Shown piece by piece: positions 28,585-41,265 of a stretch of 64,000 bases of DNA (its first letter is position 1; every line of letters starts with the position of its first letter). The notes under the pieces are model-generated. The model saw only the letters and a program-made list of their open reading frames with translations. It was not told the origin of the DNA and ran no database searches. Origin of the DNA: Porphyromonas gingivicanis JCM 15907 (GTDB taxonomy: Bacteria; Bacteroidota; Bacteroidia; Bacteroidales; Porphyromonadaceae); the NCBI RefSeq assembly GCF_000614585.1, contig NZ_BAKX01000001.1, positions 62,001-126,000 of the forward strand. The letters are read 5' to 3'. The position numbers were made by a program, and so were the translations under genes.

Positions 28585-29466
28585 TTAGTTTTTTGTTTCA
28601 GTTAGAGAGAATAGGTATTGTCCATATCCATTTTTGCTCATAGGTTGAGCTATCTCTATTAGTCGCTCTGATGACAACCAACCGTTGTGGAAAGCAATTT
28701 CTTCCAAGCAAGCTATTTTTAGACCTTGTCGTTTTTCAATAACTTCGATAAAAGTCGAAGCCTCGCTTAGAGAGTCGTGGGTGCCTGTATCTAACCAGGT
28801 GAACCCTTGCCCCAAAAGTTCTAAATAAAGAGCCCCTTTGTCTAAAAATGCTTGATTGACTGAAGTGATTTCCAATTCTCCTCGAGCAGAGGGTTTGATG
28901 TTGTGTGCTATTTGTATTACCTCGTTTGGGTAAAAATAGAGTCCTGTTACGGCATAATTGCTCTTGGGGTTCTTGGGCTTTTCCTCAATAGAAAGAAGTC
29001 TGTTTTGGGAGTCGAAAGAGGCTACTCCATAGCGTTCTGGGTCACTTACTCGGTAACCAAAGATGGTCCCCTTATGCTCCTCTTCCACTCTCTTAACAGC
29101 ATTCTTGAGGAGGGGGGTAAATCCGGCTCCGTAAAAAATGTTGTCTCCTAAAACAAGGCATACAGCATCTTGTCCGATGAAAGACTCTCCAATTAGAAAA
29201 GCCTGTGCCAATCCATCAGGAGAGGGTTGCTCGGCATAACTAAGATTAATACCAAAGTCTCGACCGTCGCCCAACAAACGTCGAAAAGATGGCATATCTT
29301 CTGGAGTTGTAATAAGGAGTATGTCTCGTATCCCTGCCAGCATAAGTACGCTGATAGGATAGTAGACCATCGGTTTGTCGAATATGGGCAAAAGTTGCTT
29401 ACTGACTCCCTTGGTTATAGGATATAAGCGAGTGCCTGAACCTCCAGCAAGAACAATTCCTTTCAT
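28585..29466 (-). CDS. rfbA: Glucose-1-phosphate thymidylyltransferase
   Basis: First step of dTDP-rhamnose synthesis: joins dTTP and glucose-1-phosphate to give dTDP-glucose. The nucleotidyltransferase signature [19 protein letters not shown] is at the start, followed by [18 protein letters not shown] and EEKPKNPKS. 293 aa, the normal length. First gene of the rfbA-rfbB-hflX run. The terminator of the upstream dipeptidase gene (29501-29553) separates it from that gene. Confidence 0.95.
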   Translation of the reverse strand: MKGIVLAGGSGTRLYPITKGVSKQLLPIFDKPMVYYPISVLMLAGIRDILLITTPEDMPSFRRLLGDGRDFGINLSYAEQPSPDGLAQAFLIGESFIGQDAVCLVLGDNIFYGAGFTPLLKNAVKRVEEEHKGTIFGYRVSDPERYGVASFDSQNRLLSIEEKPKNPKSNYAVTGLYFYPNEVIQIAHNIKPSARGELEITSVNQAFLDKGALYLELLGQGFTWLDTGTHDSLSEASTFIEVIEKRQGLKIACLEEIAFHNGWLSSERLIEIAQPMSKNGYGQYLFSLTETKN

Positions 29467-29500
29467 AAAGCACTATAAAGGGTGAATACTTGTCTAATGA

Positions 29501-29553
29501 ACAAAAGAGGATAGTGTCTTAAGGCGTTTTACGACTTAGACTACTATCCTCTT
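29501..29553 (-). terminator. Intrinsic terminator of the C69 dipeptidase gene
   Basis: 11-bp perfect stem (AAGAGGATAGT at 29505-29515 with its complement at 29543-29553) followed on the minus strand by TTTTG. About 20 bp after the stop. Confidence 0.75.
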
Positions 29554-29572
29554 GATATAGGGTTAATAGAGA

Positions 29573-31233
29573 TTAGTGTTCTCCTCCTTCTGACAGGAAG
29601 CGTTCTCCTGTTTGCTCTACAATTTGTTTGTAATACTCGGCATCGTACCCAGGAAAATCAGGGGTCTCACTAAGTCCGTAACCGTTGTCTTTGAAACGTC
29701 CGTTTTCTTCTTTCTTTCGGTTACCATCCATATACTTAACTAAGAGATACTCTCCGAGTTGCTTCCAGCGAGCGGTAGCTCCATTAGCTACTTGGCTGCT
29801 GTATTCGGTGAGGTAGTTAATGGCTTCTTCGCGAGAAGTTTTAAGTAGTCCAACTGCTTTTTGGTCTATTTGAGCGAGCATAGTGTCGAATCCTTGCTCC
29901 AACTCCTTCTGTACAGGGCGGATATCTTTTATCATTTGATCATAGCGATGATAAGCCATATTGGCAACCCAGTTATGAATCCAAAAGGCACTTGTCCATG
30001 AAAAATTCATCATATCTCCATTTCCTACACGGTAGCATTCGGGTGTTTGCTTCATAGAGGCATACATGGGCGTAAAGACGGCAGTATTAGCATCATCTAC
30101 CCCAAACCACAATACACCTCCTACTTCATCTGGGAGGTAGTTGCGTAACTGAGCAACAAGAACAAAGCCCGTCTGTTGGGTGGCTATAGCACGTTCGTTA
30201 AAGTAAGTCTTTTCCTCGTGTTTCCAAGACATAGGTCTCCAGCGATAAGGTACTTTGTAGGGACCAGCACCAATGTCTTCGCACATGGTCATAGGAGTGC
30301 CTTCGTAGTGGTCTCGCATCATGTCGCGTACATCAGCTACAGAAAGTTTCTGTTTGGGGATTACATAGAGAGGCATAGGAGATTGATTTACATCACCCAT
30401 AGCAAGAGCAAGATGTTTGTCCATACCTTCTGCAAAGCGGTTGAAGAAAGCCCAAACACGAGCTTCACAACCACGTAGGTTATCCTTAGTCCAAGGGTTA
30501 TAGGCCTTTTGGAAGCTGAAGTCCTTATCTTTTCCTTTGAAGTAACCCATTTTGCGAGCAAACGAAATTACATCAGGAGAGTAGAGACAGTTTTCTGGGT
30601 CTTTGAATTTTATCTGCTGGATGCGCGCCTGATTGGCATGGGCAGAGATAGCATTGTCAGGAATACGCATAGCTACCCAAACAGCTCCTTTCTCCTTGGC
30701 ACCCTTGCCGATGAGTTCCAGTACCCATACCTCATTTTTGTCGGCTATCGTGAAGCTCTCTCCAGAGCTGTGATAACCATACTCTTTAACCAAATTGGTC
30801 ATTACTTTAATCGCCTCACGTGCAGTTTTAGCACGTTGGAGAGTAACTTGTATCAGACTACCATAATCCATAATTCCGTTGGGTATGGATAGCTCTTTTC
30901 TACCACCCCAAGTAGATTCTGTAATGGCTAATTGATGTTCGTTCATATTACCTATTACATTATAGGTATAGGGCACTTCGGGATATAGCCTAAGGGTTTG
31001 TGCGTATCCCACTCTATGATTTGTCTCATGGCTCCCTTAGCCCAATGTTGGGCAGGCCAGTGGTAGAGCTCACCATACAATGTATGAGAGTCGGCTGCAT
31101 AAGAGATCATAATAGAACCATCTTTAGAAGCTCCTTTACCCACTATAAGGTCAGAGCATGCCTTGGCGTGTGGAGAGTTCCACAAAGTAAGAACAGTCGC
31201 TACAATGACTGCTAAGAGCGAGGTTATTTTCAT
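29573..31233 (-). CDS. Secreted C69-family dipeptidase (frame broken by one missing base)
   Basis: N-terminal-nucleophile peptidase of family C69 (PepD-like), which would hydrolyse dipeptides in the periplasm. The first frame has a signal peptide ending HAKA and then Cys26 (ACSDLIVGKGASKDGS), the nucleophile exposed on cleavage. It stops after GYIPKCPIPIM, while the other frame gives LYPEVPYTYNVIGNMNEHQL. Adding one G to the GGG at 30980-30982 joins them as GYIPEVPYTYN, 553 aa, a normal length. The internal motifs TESTWGGR, YGYHSSGESFTIAD and the repeated W-rich regions fit the family. Has its own promoter and terminator; a peptide-feeding role suits an asaccharolytic lifestyle (inference). 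Confidence 0.85.
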
Positions 31234-31264
31234 ATTGATTTCAATTTGAACTATTCACTGCCCA

Positions 31265-31272
31265 CAAATATA
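31265..31272 (-). promoter_or_regulatory. -7 promoter element of the dipeptidase gene
   Basis: TATATTTG on the minus strand matches TAnnTTTG exactly, 32 nt before the ATG; transcription from about 31257. The -33 TTTG is poor (CTTG, 23 nt away). Confidence 0.5.
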
Positions 31273-31664
31273 CTACAATACTATGGTATAGGGGGCAAGG
31301 AGATGAGCAAGAGTAGATGGTCGCGAAATAAATCTTTTCCTATTGCTTTGTCTTCGTTGATAATAAGCAGTCGGGTGCAATATTACTGCTCAATTGCTTT
31401 TTATTTGATGATTCATTCAAATAAGTTTCTTGCGCTACACCTATATTTTATATACATCCAGTCAATACATCCATTATTTTGGGGTGTAGCTTTTTGTAAA
31501 GTCTTTGTTCTGATAGAGCTTGGCTTAAGTCGATAGAGGCTAAGTGTATCTGGTTGTTTCTGGTGTAGTTAATGCTTGGAGGCTATAGAACGAGAAAAAA
31601 TATCTACATAGAAGAAAAGAGATAATACCATTAACCCTTTCTCCAATAATCCCATCAAATGTCC

Positions 31665-31672
31665 TATATTTG
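31665..31672 (+). promoter_or_regulatory. -7 promoter element of the TlpA/DUF6029/Omp28 operon
   Basis: TATATTTG is an exact TAnnTTTG match. A near-TTTG (TTTC, 31638-31641) lies 23 nt before it. Start of transcription near 31680, ATG at 31723. Confidence 0.5.
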
Positions 31673-31722
31673 TGCCAGTTTAGAACGTAAAAGAACAGAA
31701 CAGATTTTAATTTAGTCGCATT

Positions 31723-32214
31723 ATGAAAAAGCTAACTCTTCTATTTACCATCTTGTTAGTAGCGTTTGCAGCGCAAGCTCAGAACGCATTGCCCAGCGTA
31801 AATATTAAAACTTTGGCAGGAAAAGAAATCAATACTGCTAAACTTAATAACAATGGCAAGCCCTTTATCATCAGCTTTTTTGCTACATGGTGCAAGCCTT
31901 GTTTGAGAGAGTTGAAAGCTATCAACGAAGTGTATGCAGATTGGCAAGATGAAACAGGCGTTAAGTTAATCGCTGTTTCTATCGATGAGGGACAGAATGC
32001 TCAAAAGGTAAAACCTCTCGTAGACGGTAATGGTTGGGAGTATGAAGTGCTTTTGGATAGCAACTCTGACTTCAAGAGAGCTATGAAGGTGAACCTCATA
32101 CCTGCCGTTTTTGTAGTAGATGGAAAGGGAAATATCGTGTACACCCATAGTGGTTATAGCGATGGTTCAGAAGAGCATCTTATAGAGGTAGTACGTAAAC
32201 ATCTAAAGAAATAA
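31723..32214 (+). CDS. Periplasmic TlpA/ResA-like thioredoxin
   Basis: 163-aa secreted thiol-disulfide oxidoreductase. Signal peptide 1-20 (ending FAAQAQ), then a thioredoxin fold with the active site ATWCKPC (Cys57, Cys60) and the cis-proline loop VNLIPAVFVVDG. Probably reduces or shuffles disulfides in exported proteins. It lies 7 bp before a DUF6029-like barrel and in the same operon as an Omp28 lipoprotein that also has a Cys-x-x-Cys, so it may serve that protein (inference). Confidence 0.87.
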   Translation: MKKLTLLFTILLVAFAAQAQNALPSVNIKTLAGKEINTAKLNNNGKPFIISFFATWCKPCLRELKAINEVYADWQDETGVKLIAVSIDEGQNAQKVKPLVDGNGWEYEVLLDSNSDFKRAMKVNLIPAVFVVDGKGNIVYTHSGYSDGSEEHLIEVVRKHLKK

Positions 32215-32221
32215 ATAGGAA

Positions 32222-33997
32222 ATGAAACAACAGATCCTTAGATGGGGGATGGCAGTAGTTGCTGCCCCCCTTTTCTTTTCGTCCGTTTGGGCCAATGATT
32301 CTATCCCCTCGACCTATACTCAGGGAGTGCCTGTAGAGAGACAAGAGTCTTTCTTCCCCCGCCCTGAGAAGTGGCAACCTCTGCAAGCCAGTTTTAGCGT
32401 GCAGAGCGATATGCTCTTCTCACGGACTAAAGGCGATACTTACAATAGCTGGAGAGGGAATAGCTATGTATCTGCTACACTTCGTAATAATTATTTGGAG
32501 TTAGGAACTCGCTTTGAAGAACTCTCGGCTCCACTGCCAGGAAGAAGTCTTATAGAGCAAGGAAGAGGCATACCTCATATGTACTTAACTGCTTACTATG
32601 GCAAGATGGCAGAAGTTACTTTGGGGGACTTTTACGATCAGTTTGGTAGCGGTACTATCTTCCGTGCCTATGAAGATCGCAACTTGGGCATAGATAATGC
32701 CCTTAGAGGGGCTCGTGTGGCGATTTCTCCTTACAAAGGGATTACTTTCAAAGCTCTAACAGGTCAGCAACGTTACAACTTTGATAGGACGTTCAAGGTG
32801 TTTAATCCTGATCGTGGTTTTGTGTCGGGAACAGACCTCAACTTGAGTGCTGAAGAATGGTTCTCTGGGCTCCGTTCTCGTAATATGAGTCTTCAATTAG
32901 GAGGCTCTTTCGTAACTAAGCAAGAGAAAGATGCGGATGTCTTGGTGTCTAGAGATGGTAAGAATTATCGCCTTAATTTACCCGAATATGTAGCAGCTTA
33001 TGGGGGTAGACTACGTTTTGGGGTAGGTAACTTTGTTTTGAACGGAGAGTATTCTTATAAACTCAATGACCCAACCGCAGAAAATAACTATATCTACCAT
33101 CCTGGATCTGTGGCAATGCTTTCTGCCTCTTATTCAAAGTCGGGTATGAGTGTGCTTTTGCAGGCTAAGCGTAGTGAGAACTTTAATTTTATGTCACAGC
33201 GCAGTTTGCTTGGGATGCACTTGCACGTAAATCATTTGCCTCCATTTACGGCACAGCACACCTACACTTTGGCAGCACTTTATCCTTATGCTACACAGCC
33301 AGCAGGAGAGTGGGCTTTTCAGGGAGAGCTTCGTTACAAGTTTGGTCGTAAAACAGCTCTCGGCGGTAAGTACGGAACAGGTGTGAGACTTAACGTATCT
33401 CATGTTCGTGGTCTGAAGAAGAACTATCTCCAAGGTGTAGATCCCTCTGTTCCTACTTCTATGTATGGTACTGATGGTTATACTTCGCCTTTCTTTGGTA
33501 TGGGAGGGCTCTACTACTCTGATGTTAACGTAGAGATTAGTAAAAAGGTTTCTTCTAACTACAATTTTACCTTTACCTACTTACACCAAATCTATAATCA
33601 AGAAGTAGTAGAGGGGCACGTAGAAAATCCTCTTCAGGCAGATCCGTATATCTACTCTAACATATTTATCTATGATGGTACTTATAAATTGAGTCGCAAG
33701 GCCTCTTTGAGAACAGAGCTTCAGTTCCTTGCTACCAAGCATGCAGAGGGTAATTGGATTTATGGTTTGGCAGAGTTCTCTTTCTTGCCCAACTGGATGA
33801 TTTCAGTTTCTGACCAATATAATATGGGTACTACCAAGCAACACTACTATATGGTAGGGGCTACTTATACAGAAGGTTCTCACCGTGTGATGCTTTCTTA
33901 CGGAAGAACGCGTGCTGGTATGAACTGCTCTGGTGGGGTGTGTAGATGGATGCCTCAAACCAAAGGTTTCTACATTTCCTATACAGGTAACTTTTAA
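32222..33997 (+). CDS. DUF6029-like outer-membrane protein
   Basis: 591-aa secreted protein with a signal peptide (about 1-24, ending SVWA) and repeated amphipathic strands through to an aromatic end (FYISYTGNF), as in large outer-membrane barrels. N-terminal TLRNNYLELGTRFEE, GDFYDQFGSG and RNLGIDNALRGARV match what I recall of the DUF6029 family of Bacteroidota. No enzymatic motif is seen. Sits between the TlpA-like thioredoxin and the Omp28 lipoprotein (19 bp before it), a likely three-gene envelope operon. Function unknown. Confidence 0.75.
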   Translation: MKQQILRWGMAVVAAPLFFSSVWANDSIPSTYTQGVPVERQESFFPRPEKWQPLQASFSVQSDMLFSRTKGDTYNSWRGNSYVSATLRNNYLELGTRFEELSAPLPGRSLIEQGRGIPHMYLTAYYGKMAEVTLGDFYDQFGSGTIFRAYEDRNLGIDNALRGARVAISPYKGITFKALTGQQRYNFDRTFKVFNPDRGFVSGTDLNLSAEEWFSGLRSRNMSLQLGGSFVTKQEKDADVLVSRDGKNYRLNLPEYVAAYGGRLRFGVGNFVLNGEYSYKLNDPTAENNYIYHPGSVAMLSASYSKSGMSVLLQAKRSENFNFMSQRSLLGMHLHVNHLPPFTAQHTYTLAALYPYATQPAGEWAFQGELRYKFGRKTALGGKYGTGVRLNVSHVRGLKKNYLQGVDPSVPTSMYGTDGYTSPFFGMGGLYYSDVNVEISKKVSSNYNFTFTYLHQIYNQEVVEGHVENPLQADPYIYSNIFIYDGTYKLSRKASLRTELQFLATKHAEGNWIYGLAEFSFLPNWMISVSDQYNMGTTKQHYYMVGATYTEGSHRVMLSYGRTRAGMNCSGGVCRWMPQTKGFYISYTGNF

Positions 33998-34016
33998 TTA
34001 AACGAACAAATAGGGT

Positions 34017-34832
34017 ATGAAAAAAAGTGCTTTAATACTATCAATACTTTCTGCAGGTTTGCTCACGCTTTTTAGTTCGTGTAGTAAGATTGCTCCCGAG
34101 AAGCGTTTAGTTCCATTAGATGCAGGGATGGGCGGAGATAAACGAACTATTCTCTTGGAAGATTTTACAGGAGAGAAATGTGTAAACTGTCCTAAGGCTG
34201 CTTTGGCAATACATGATATCCAAAAATTATTTGGACACAATGTAGTAGCCGTGGGGCTTCATGGAACGGCTGCGTTTACCCCAAAGGGATCGTCTTTGTT
34301 TACTCCCGAGGCTGCGGCTTACTATGAGCGATTTGCTAATGGTGTTGGCTTACCAACAGGAATTATTAGTAGAACAAAGTTCCCCGGTAGAAATGCTCTT
34401 TCTATCAATGAGTTTGGTACTTGGTCGGGGCTTATTAAAGGTCTGTTGGACAGTAAACCTCGCATCTTTGAAATAAAGACAGAGGCTACAAGCGACGGTA
34501 TCGATGCTGTTACTGCTAAGATTACTTTGAAAAAGTATGGCAATAGCGAGAACTTGCCCAAAGACTTGATGCTCCAAGTGTGGGTGATAGAAGACGGTAT
34601 CACAGGTATTCCTCAAGAGGGAGCAGAAGATAAGTACAACTATGTACACAATCATGTACTCCGTGGTAGCTTGAATGGTATTTGGGGTGAGGCTGTTACC
34701 TTGGATAAAGAGGTAAGCTATACTCGCTCTTTAGAAAACATCAACGATGTACAGAAATGCCATTTGGTAGCTTTCGTATACGACTCTAATACAATGGAAG
34801 TGTACGAAGCCACAAGTGTCAATATCAAGTAA
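34017..34832 (+). CDS. Omp28-related outer-membrane lipoprotein
   Basis: 271-aa lipoprotein. Lipobox LFSSC puts the acylated cysteine at 22. The mature part starts with a thioredoxin-like segment with a Cys-x-x-Cys (FTGEKCVNCPKAA, Cys55 and Cys58), and later YNYVHNHVLRGSLNGIWGE, both typical of the Omp28 family first described in P. gingivalis. Omp28 was proposed as a surface adhesin, but its role is unsettled; the redox-type motif and TlpA neighbour suggest thiol chemistry. Related to the C-terminal half of the T9SS protein at 48610-51780 (same ENCPNCP and YVHHNVLR motifs). Ends the operon, followed by a strong terminator. Confidence 0.85.
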   Translation: MKKSALILSILSAGLLTLFSSCSKIAPEKRLVPLDAGMGGDKRTILLEDFTGEKCVNCPKAALAIHDIQKLFGHNVVAVGLHGTAAFTPKGSSLFTPEAAAYYERFANGVGLPTGIISRTKFPGRNALSINEFGTWSGLIKGLLDSKPRIFEIKTEATSDGIDAVTAKITLKKYGNSENLPKDLMLQVWVIEDGITGIPQEGAEDKYNYVHNHVLRGSLNGIWGEAVTLDKEVSYTRSLENINDVQKCHLVAFVYDSNTMEVYEATSVNIK

Positions 34833-34867
34833 TTCTTTTGTAGGTTGCTTCAACCTACGGAGGTTAT

Positions 34868-34899
34868 AAGCCCTTGGACGAGAGTCTGAGGGCTTTTTA
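34868..34899 (+). terminator. Intrinsic terminator of the TlpA/DUF6029/Omp28 operon
   Basis: 12-bp stem with two G-U pairs (34868-34879 with 34884-34895), loop GAGA, then a T run. A second perfect hairpin GTAGGTTG/CAACCTAC (34840-34858) lies just before it. Confidence 0.82.
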
Positions 34900-37870
<2,971 letters not shown>

Positions 37871-37937
37871 GTGAAATAAGCCTCTGTTCAAAGGAGTTAG
37901 AGGTGTTAAAACTTAAATTAACTATAAAGCTATTAAT

Positions 37938-39125
37938 ATGAAAATGATGAAGAAAGCATTTCCAATAGCTCTTGCGGTACTTATGGGTGCTGCTCCTGCT
38001 ATCGCACAGAAAGCGAATGTTAAGGGTGCTGAGCGTATTGCCGACAAAAAGGGAGATTATAAAGAAGCTCGTACTTTGATTAAAGCGGCTCTTGAGAATG
38101 ATGAAACAAAATCAGAGCCTAAGACTTGGTATGTAGCTGGTTTTGTAGAGGAGTCCAATTTTACCCTCGAAAATAATAAGCAACTTAAGGGCGAAATGCC
38201 CAACAGAGCCGTTATGAACACTGCTCTATTGGATATGTTCGATTACTATATGGCTACTGTGAAGATGGAAAGCCCCGATGGCGTAAAGTTGGGCAAATAC
38301 TCCAAGAAGATTAAGGAAGCCTTCCAAATCAACCTCCTCTACTTTATTAATGCAGGAGGCTATTATATGGAAATTAAAGATTATCCAAAGGCTTTAGAGG
38401 CTTTTGATAACTTTAAGCAAATTAAGAAGCTACCTATGTTTGCAGGTACTCCTATTGCTGCAGCAGACTCTAATTCTATGATGGTAGATTTCTTCTCTGT
38501 AATCAATGCCTATCAGACTGGAGATAAAGCTCTTACTATCAAATTGGCAGAAGAAATCAAGTCAGTAGACTATCGCCGTAATGATTTGTATCAGATTCTT
38601 TCTCAAACCTATCTTGAAACAGCCGATACGGTTAATTACATTGCGACAATGAAAGAGGGCTTGGCTCTCTACCCTAATGAGTCTTATTTTTCTGTAAACC
38701 TTATCAATACATTGATTCAAACGGGAAAGAGCGAAGAAGCTATAGCTTTATTGCAGAAATCGATAGAAAAAGCTCCAAATAACGCCCAACTTTACGATGT
38801 TATGGGTAAACTCTATGAGCCTACCGATGAGACAAAAGCTCTCGAATGCTTTGCTAAGGCTTTGGAGATAGACCCTGAGTTTACAGAGTCTAACTTCAAT
38901 ATAGGACGTGTTTACTATAATCAGGCTGTGGCTATTAAGTCGGGAGATAAGGTTGATGCTACTACGGATAAGAAAGCAGAGGAACTTTTCCGTAAGGCTC
39001 TTCCCTACTTGGAAAAAGCTTATGCTGGAGATCCAGATACAGCCTACTATGTACTCAGTACAGTGTATTACAACCTCAAGATGTCTAAAGAGTACGAAGC
39101 TATCAAGGCAAAGTACAATCTTTAA
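37938..39125 (+). CDS. Secreted tetratricopeptide-repeat protein
   Basis: 395 aa. A signal peptide (about 1-23, MKMMKKAFPIALAVLMGAAPAIAQ) is followed by TPR-like helical pairs: ALEAFDNFKQIKKL, EEAIALLQKSIEKAPNNAQLYDVMG, and ETKALECFAKALEIDPEFTESNFNIG. Such periplasmic TPR proteins hold protein complexes together; no specific partner can be named. A PorT-like barrel follows 45 bp later and may be in the same transcript. Confidence 0.78.
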   Translation: MKMMKKAFPIALAVLMGAAPAIAQKANVKGAERIADKKGDYKEARTLIKAALENDETKSEPKTWYVAGFVEESNFTLENNKQLKGEMPNRAVMNTALLDMFDYYMATVKMESPDGVKLGKYSKKIKEAFQINLLYFINAGGYYMEIKDYPKALEAFDNFKQIKKLPMFAGTPIAAADSNSMMVDFFSVINAYQTGDKALTIKLAEEIKSVDYRRNDLYQILSQTYLETADTVNYIATMKEGLALYPNESYFSVNLINTLIQTGKSEEAIALLQKSIEKAPNNAQLYDVMGKLYEPTDETKALECFAKALEIDPEFTESNFNIGRVYYNQAVAIKSGDKVDATTDKKAEELFRKALPYLEKAYAGDPDTAYYVLSTVYYNLKMSKEYEAIKAKYNL

Positions 39126-39170
39126 TGTCGAAAAAAATAAGTTGAGTAATAACGAATAAATAGTGTAACT

Positions 39171-39857
39171 ATGAGAAAGTTTATTTTCGCGCTAAGTATC
39201 CTATTAGCATCTGTTTGCGTAGCATCTGCTCAGTTTGTCAACTTCCGTCTGGAGGGAGCACCTGCTTTCTCTTTGTCTTCTGTTAAGGCCCATGGTTTCA
39301 ATGTTATGAAGTCTGGTACTAAGGTGGGTTATCATATAGGAGCTTATGTAGATGTGCCCGTTTTTAAAGGGTGGTATTTGGGTTCTGGATTAACTTTTGC
39401 TATGAAAGGCAATAAGTTTGCTCAAAAAGGAGGTAACATTATAGATGATGCTAAGGGTTTGTTGGGCATCGGAGAGTCTAATGAAATTACTATGCACTAC
39501 CTTCAAGTGCCTATCAATTTAGGTTATAAGTTGAAAGTTTCTCCTGGATTGCGTGTGGGTATTCAAACAGGGCCATATTTTGCAGCGGCTCTTGGGGGGA
39601 CTTACAAGAGAGGTGTTGCGGGTGTAGTAGCAAGTTATAATATATTCAAAGAGGGAGTAACCAATATAACAGCTAAGCGCTTTGACTTTGGTTGGGGAGC
39701 TGCTGCGATGCTTTTCCTTGGTAATTACTATGGAACAGTAGGTGCAGATTTTGGTCTTTTGAATGTTTCTAAGACATCGAAGAGCTCTCTTCCTACTAAC
39801 CCCTCTTTAGATTATCGTAATACTCAAGTGTATATAGGATTAGGTTATTCATTCTGA
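39171..39857 (+). CDS. PorT-like outer-membrane beta-barrel protein
   Basis: 228 aa. Signal peptide 1-20 (ending CVASAQ), then amphipathic strands of a small barrel: GYHIGAYVDVPVFKGWYLGSGL, LQVPINLGYKLK, RVGIQTGPYFAAALGG, and ending VYIGLGYSF. Resembles the PorT family (outer-membrane protein beta-barrel domain 2), which includes a T9SS component. The strand pattern is general and I do not claim it is PorT itself. Neighbour of a TPR protein; terminator at 39894-39943. Confidence 0.72.
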   Translation: MRKFIFALSILLASVCVASAQFVNFRLEGAPAFSLSSVKAHGFNVMKSGTKVGYHIGAYVDVPVFKGWYLGSGLTFAMKGNKFAQKGGNIIDDAKGLLGIGESNEITMHYLQVPINLGYKLKVSPGLRVGIQTGPYFAAALGGTYKRGVAGVVASYNIFKEGVTNITAKRFDFGWGAAAMLFLGNYYGTVGADFGLLNVSKTSKSSLPTNPSLDYRNTQVYIGLGYSF

Positions 39858-39893
39858 TGATATTTCAGAATTAAGATTTTTGAGAATATAATT

Positions 39894-39943
39894 AGGGAGA
39901 AGGGTACACTTGAGGGATAAAACCACTTTGTATTCTTCTCCCT
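39894..39943 (+). terminator. Intrinsic terminator after the PorT-like gene
   Basis: 9-bp perfect stem, AGGGAGAAG (39894-39902) and CTTCTCCCT (39935-39943), with a T-rich tail. The wide loop makes it less certain. Confidence 0.6.
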
Positions 39944-39971
39944 TTATTGTTTGAACAAGGATAAAAACAAC

Positions 39972-40496
39972 ATGGAAAAAAAGACTCTTGTCATAGTGGT
40001 TCACCCCTCTTTGGCTTCTTCTACGATTAATAAAACATGGGCAGAAGCACTGCGTGGAGAGGTTACATTACATTTTTTATATGAATGCTATCCCGAAGGA
40101 ACTCCTATTGATGTGCTTGCAGAGCAAGCTATCTTAGAGCAACATGATCGTATTATTTTCCAATTTCCATTATATTGGTACGCAGCTCCCTCTTTACTCA
40201 AAGAGTGGATGGATAAAGTATTTCTTGATGGATGGGCATACGGAGCTGGTGGAGACAAGATGGAAGGCAAGGAAATTGGTGTAGCTGTCTCTTGTGGAGG
40301 TAAGTTTGAGCAATTTGTCGAAGGGGGAATTCAGCGTCATACAATAGAGTCTTATATGCATGTCTTTGATGGTATTTGCGGTTTTGTACGTGCTAAATAC
40401 ATAGGAGTACATGCTTTCTACGATACTTATAATCCAGAGGCGCTAAAGACCCTTCCCCTTAATTGCGAGAAGTATTTGCAGTTTGTTAAACAATAA
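39972..40496 (+). CDS. NAD(P)H-dependent flavodoxin-fold oxidoreductase
   Basis: About 174 aa, of the NAD(P)H quinone oxidoreductase (KefF/MdaB) family. VIVVHPSLASSTINKTWAE is the flavin-binding loop; QFPLYWYAAPSLLKEWMDKVF is the family signature. Expected to reduce quinones with FAD/FMN in the cytoplasm and limit oxidative stress. I take the ATG at 39972 rather than the TTG at 39951, which lies in the tail of the preceding terminator. ftsE follows 22 bp later. Confidence 0.83.
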   Translation: MEKKTLVIVVHPSLASSTINKTWAEALRGEVTLHFLYECYPEGTPIDVLAEQAILEQHDRIIFQFPLYWYAAPSLLKEWMDKVFLDGWAYGAGGDKMEGKEIGVAVSCGGKFEQFVEGGIQRHTIESYMHVFDGICGFVRAKYIGVHAFYDTYNPEALKTLPLNCEKYLQFVKQ

Positions 40497-40518
40497 TTAA
40501 ACTATCTATAACTAAGAT

Positions 40519-41235
40519 ATGGCACATAATGCATCGGTATCTGTGAGTCCTATTTTTTTCGAGAATGTTTCGGTAAAAAGGTATGAGAATGAACTCCTGC
40601 ATAGTGTAACTTTCCGTATGGAAGCAGGAGACTTTGCTTATTTGACAGGTCCTGTGGGAGCGGGAAAAAGCTCTCTTCTGGAGTTGCTATATGGTGAACT
40701 TGCTCTTACCGATGGAGGGCAAGCCAGTGTCTTAGGATATGATTTAAGTAAGCTCAATGTTCGTCGCCGTCAGGCTATGCGCCGTAGGATGGGCATTGTT
40801 TTTCAGTCGCAGGACCAACTTCTTTATGACCGTAGTGTGACGAAAAACTTAGACTTTGTGCTCCGTGCTACTAGCAAAATTGATAAAAAGGAGCGAGCTT
40901 TACGCATCGAAGAAGCTTTGAATCAGGTTGGAATGACAGGTAAGGGATACAAGATGCCTTATGAGCTTTCGGGAGGAGAAGCAGAGCGCATTTGTATTGC
41001 TCGTGCATTAGTAGTACGTCCAGACTTAATTTTAATGGACGAACCTACTGCAGGTCTTGACCCCGAAACATCGCTCTCTATTGGTCGTATGATGAAGCAA
41101 ATTGCAAGTAAGGGAACTACCGTTTTGATGGCAACACATAATTATGAGCTTATGAAACAGTTGCCTGCTACTACCTACACGATAAACCCACAGACACGTA
41201 CCTTAATTCATCATCCACTTGAGAGCGAAGGGTAA
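40519..41235 (+). CDS. ftsE: Cell-division ABC-type ATPase FtsE
   Basis: ATPase of the FtsEX complex, which controls septal peptidoglycan hydrolases. Walker A GPVGAGKSS, Q-loop VFQSQDQLLYDRSV, signature LSGGEAERICIARAL, Walker B LILMDEPTAGLD and H-loop ATHN. The short Q-loop environment and order match FtsE more than LolD. 238 aa. FtsX is not next to it here. Aspartokinase follows closely. LolD-like or general ABC roles remain possible. Confidence 0.75.
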   Translation: MAHNASVSVSPIFFENVSVKRYENELLHSVTFRMEAGDFAYLTGPVGAGKSSLLELLYGELALTDGGQASVLGYDLSKLNVRRRQAMRRRMGIVFQSQDQLLYDRSVTKNLDFVLRATSKIDKKERALRIEEALNQVGMTGKGYKMPYELSGGEAERICIARALVVRPDLILMDEPTAGLDPETSLSIGRMMKQIASKGTTVLMATHNYELMKQLPATTYTINPQTRTLIHHPLESEG

Positions 41236-41265
41236 CAATAGTTTTTGATAATCTCTTTGAAGGGT

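Larger units (their letters stand above)
31234..31722. other. Divergent promoter region between dipeptidase and TlpA-like genes
   Basis: 490 bp holding a minus-strand promoter element near its left end and a plus-strand one near its right end, described separately. Between them I see no convincing gene or repeat; a 96-codon plus-strand frame from 31246 overlaps the minus-strand promoter and lacks coding features. Confidence 0.45.
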
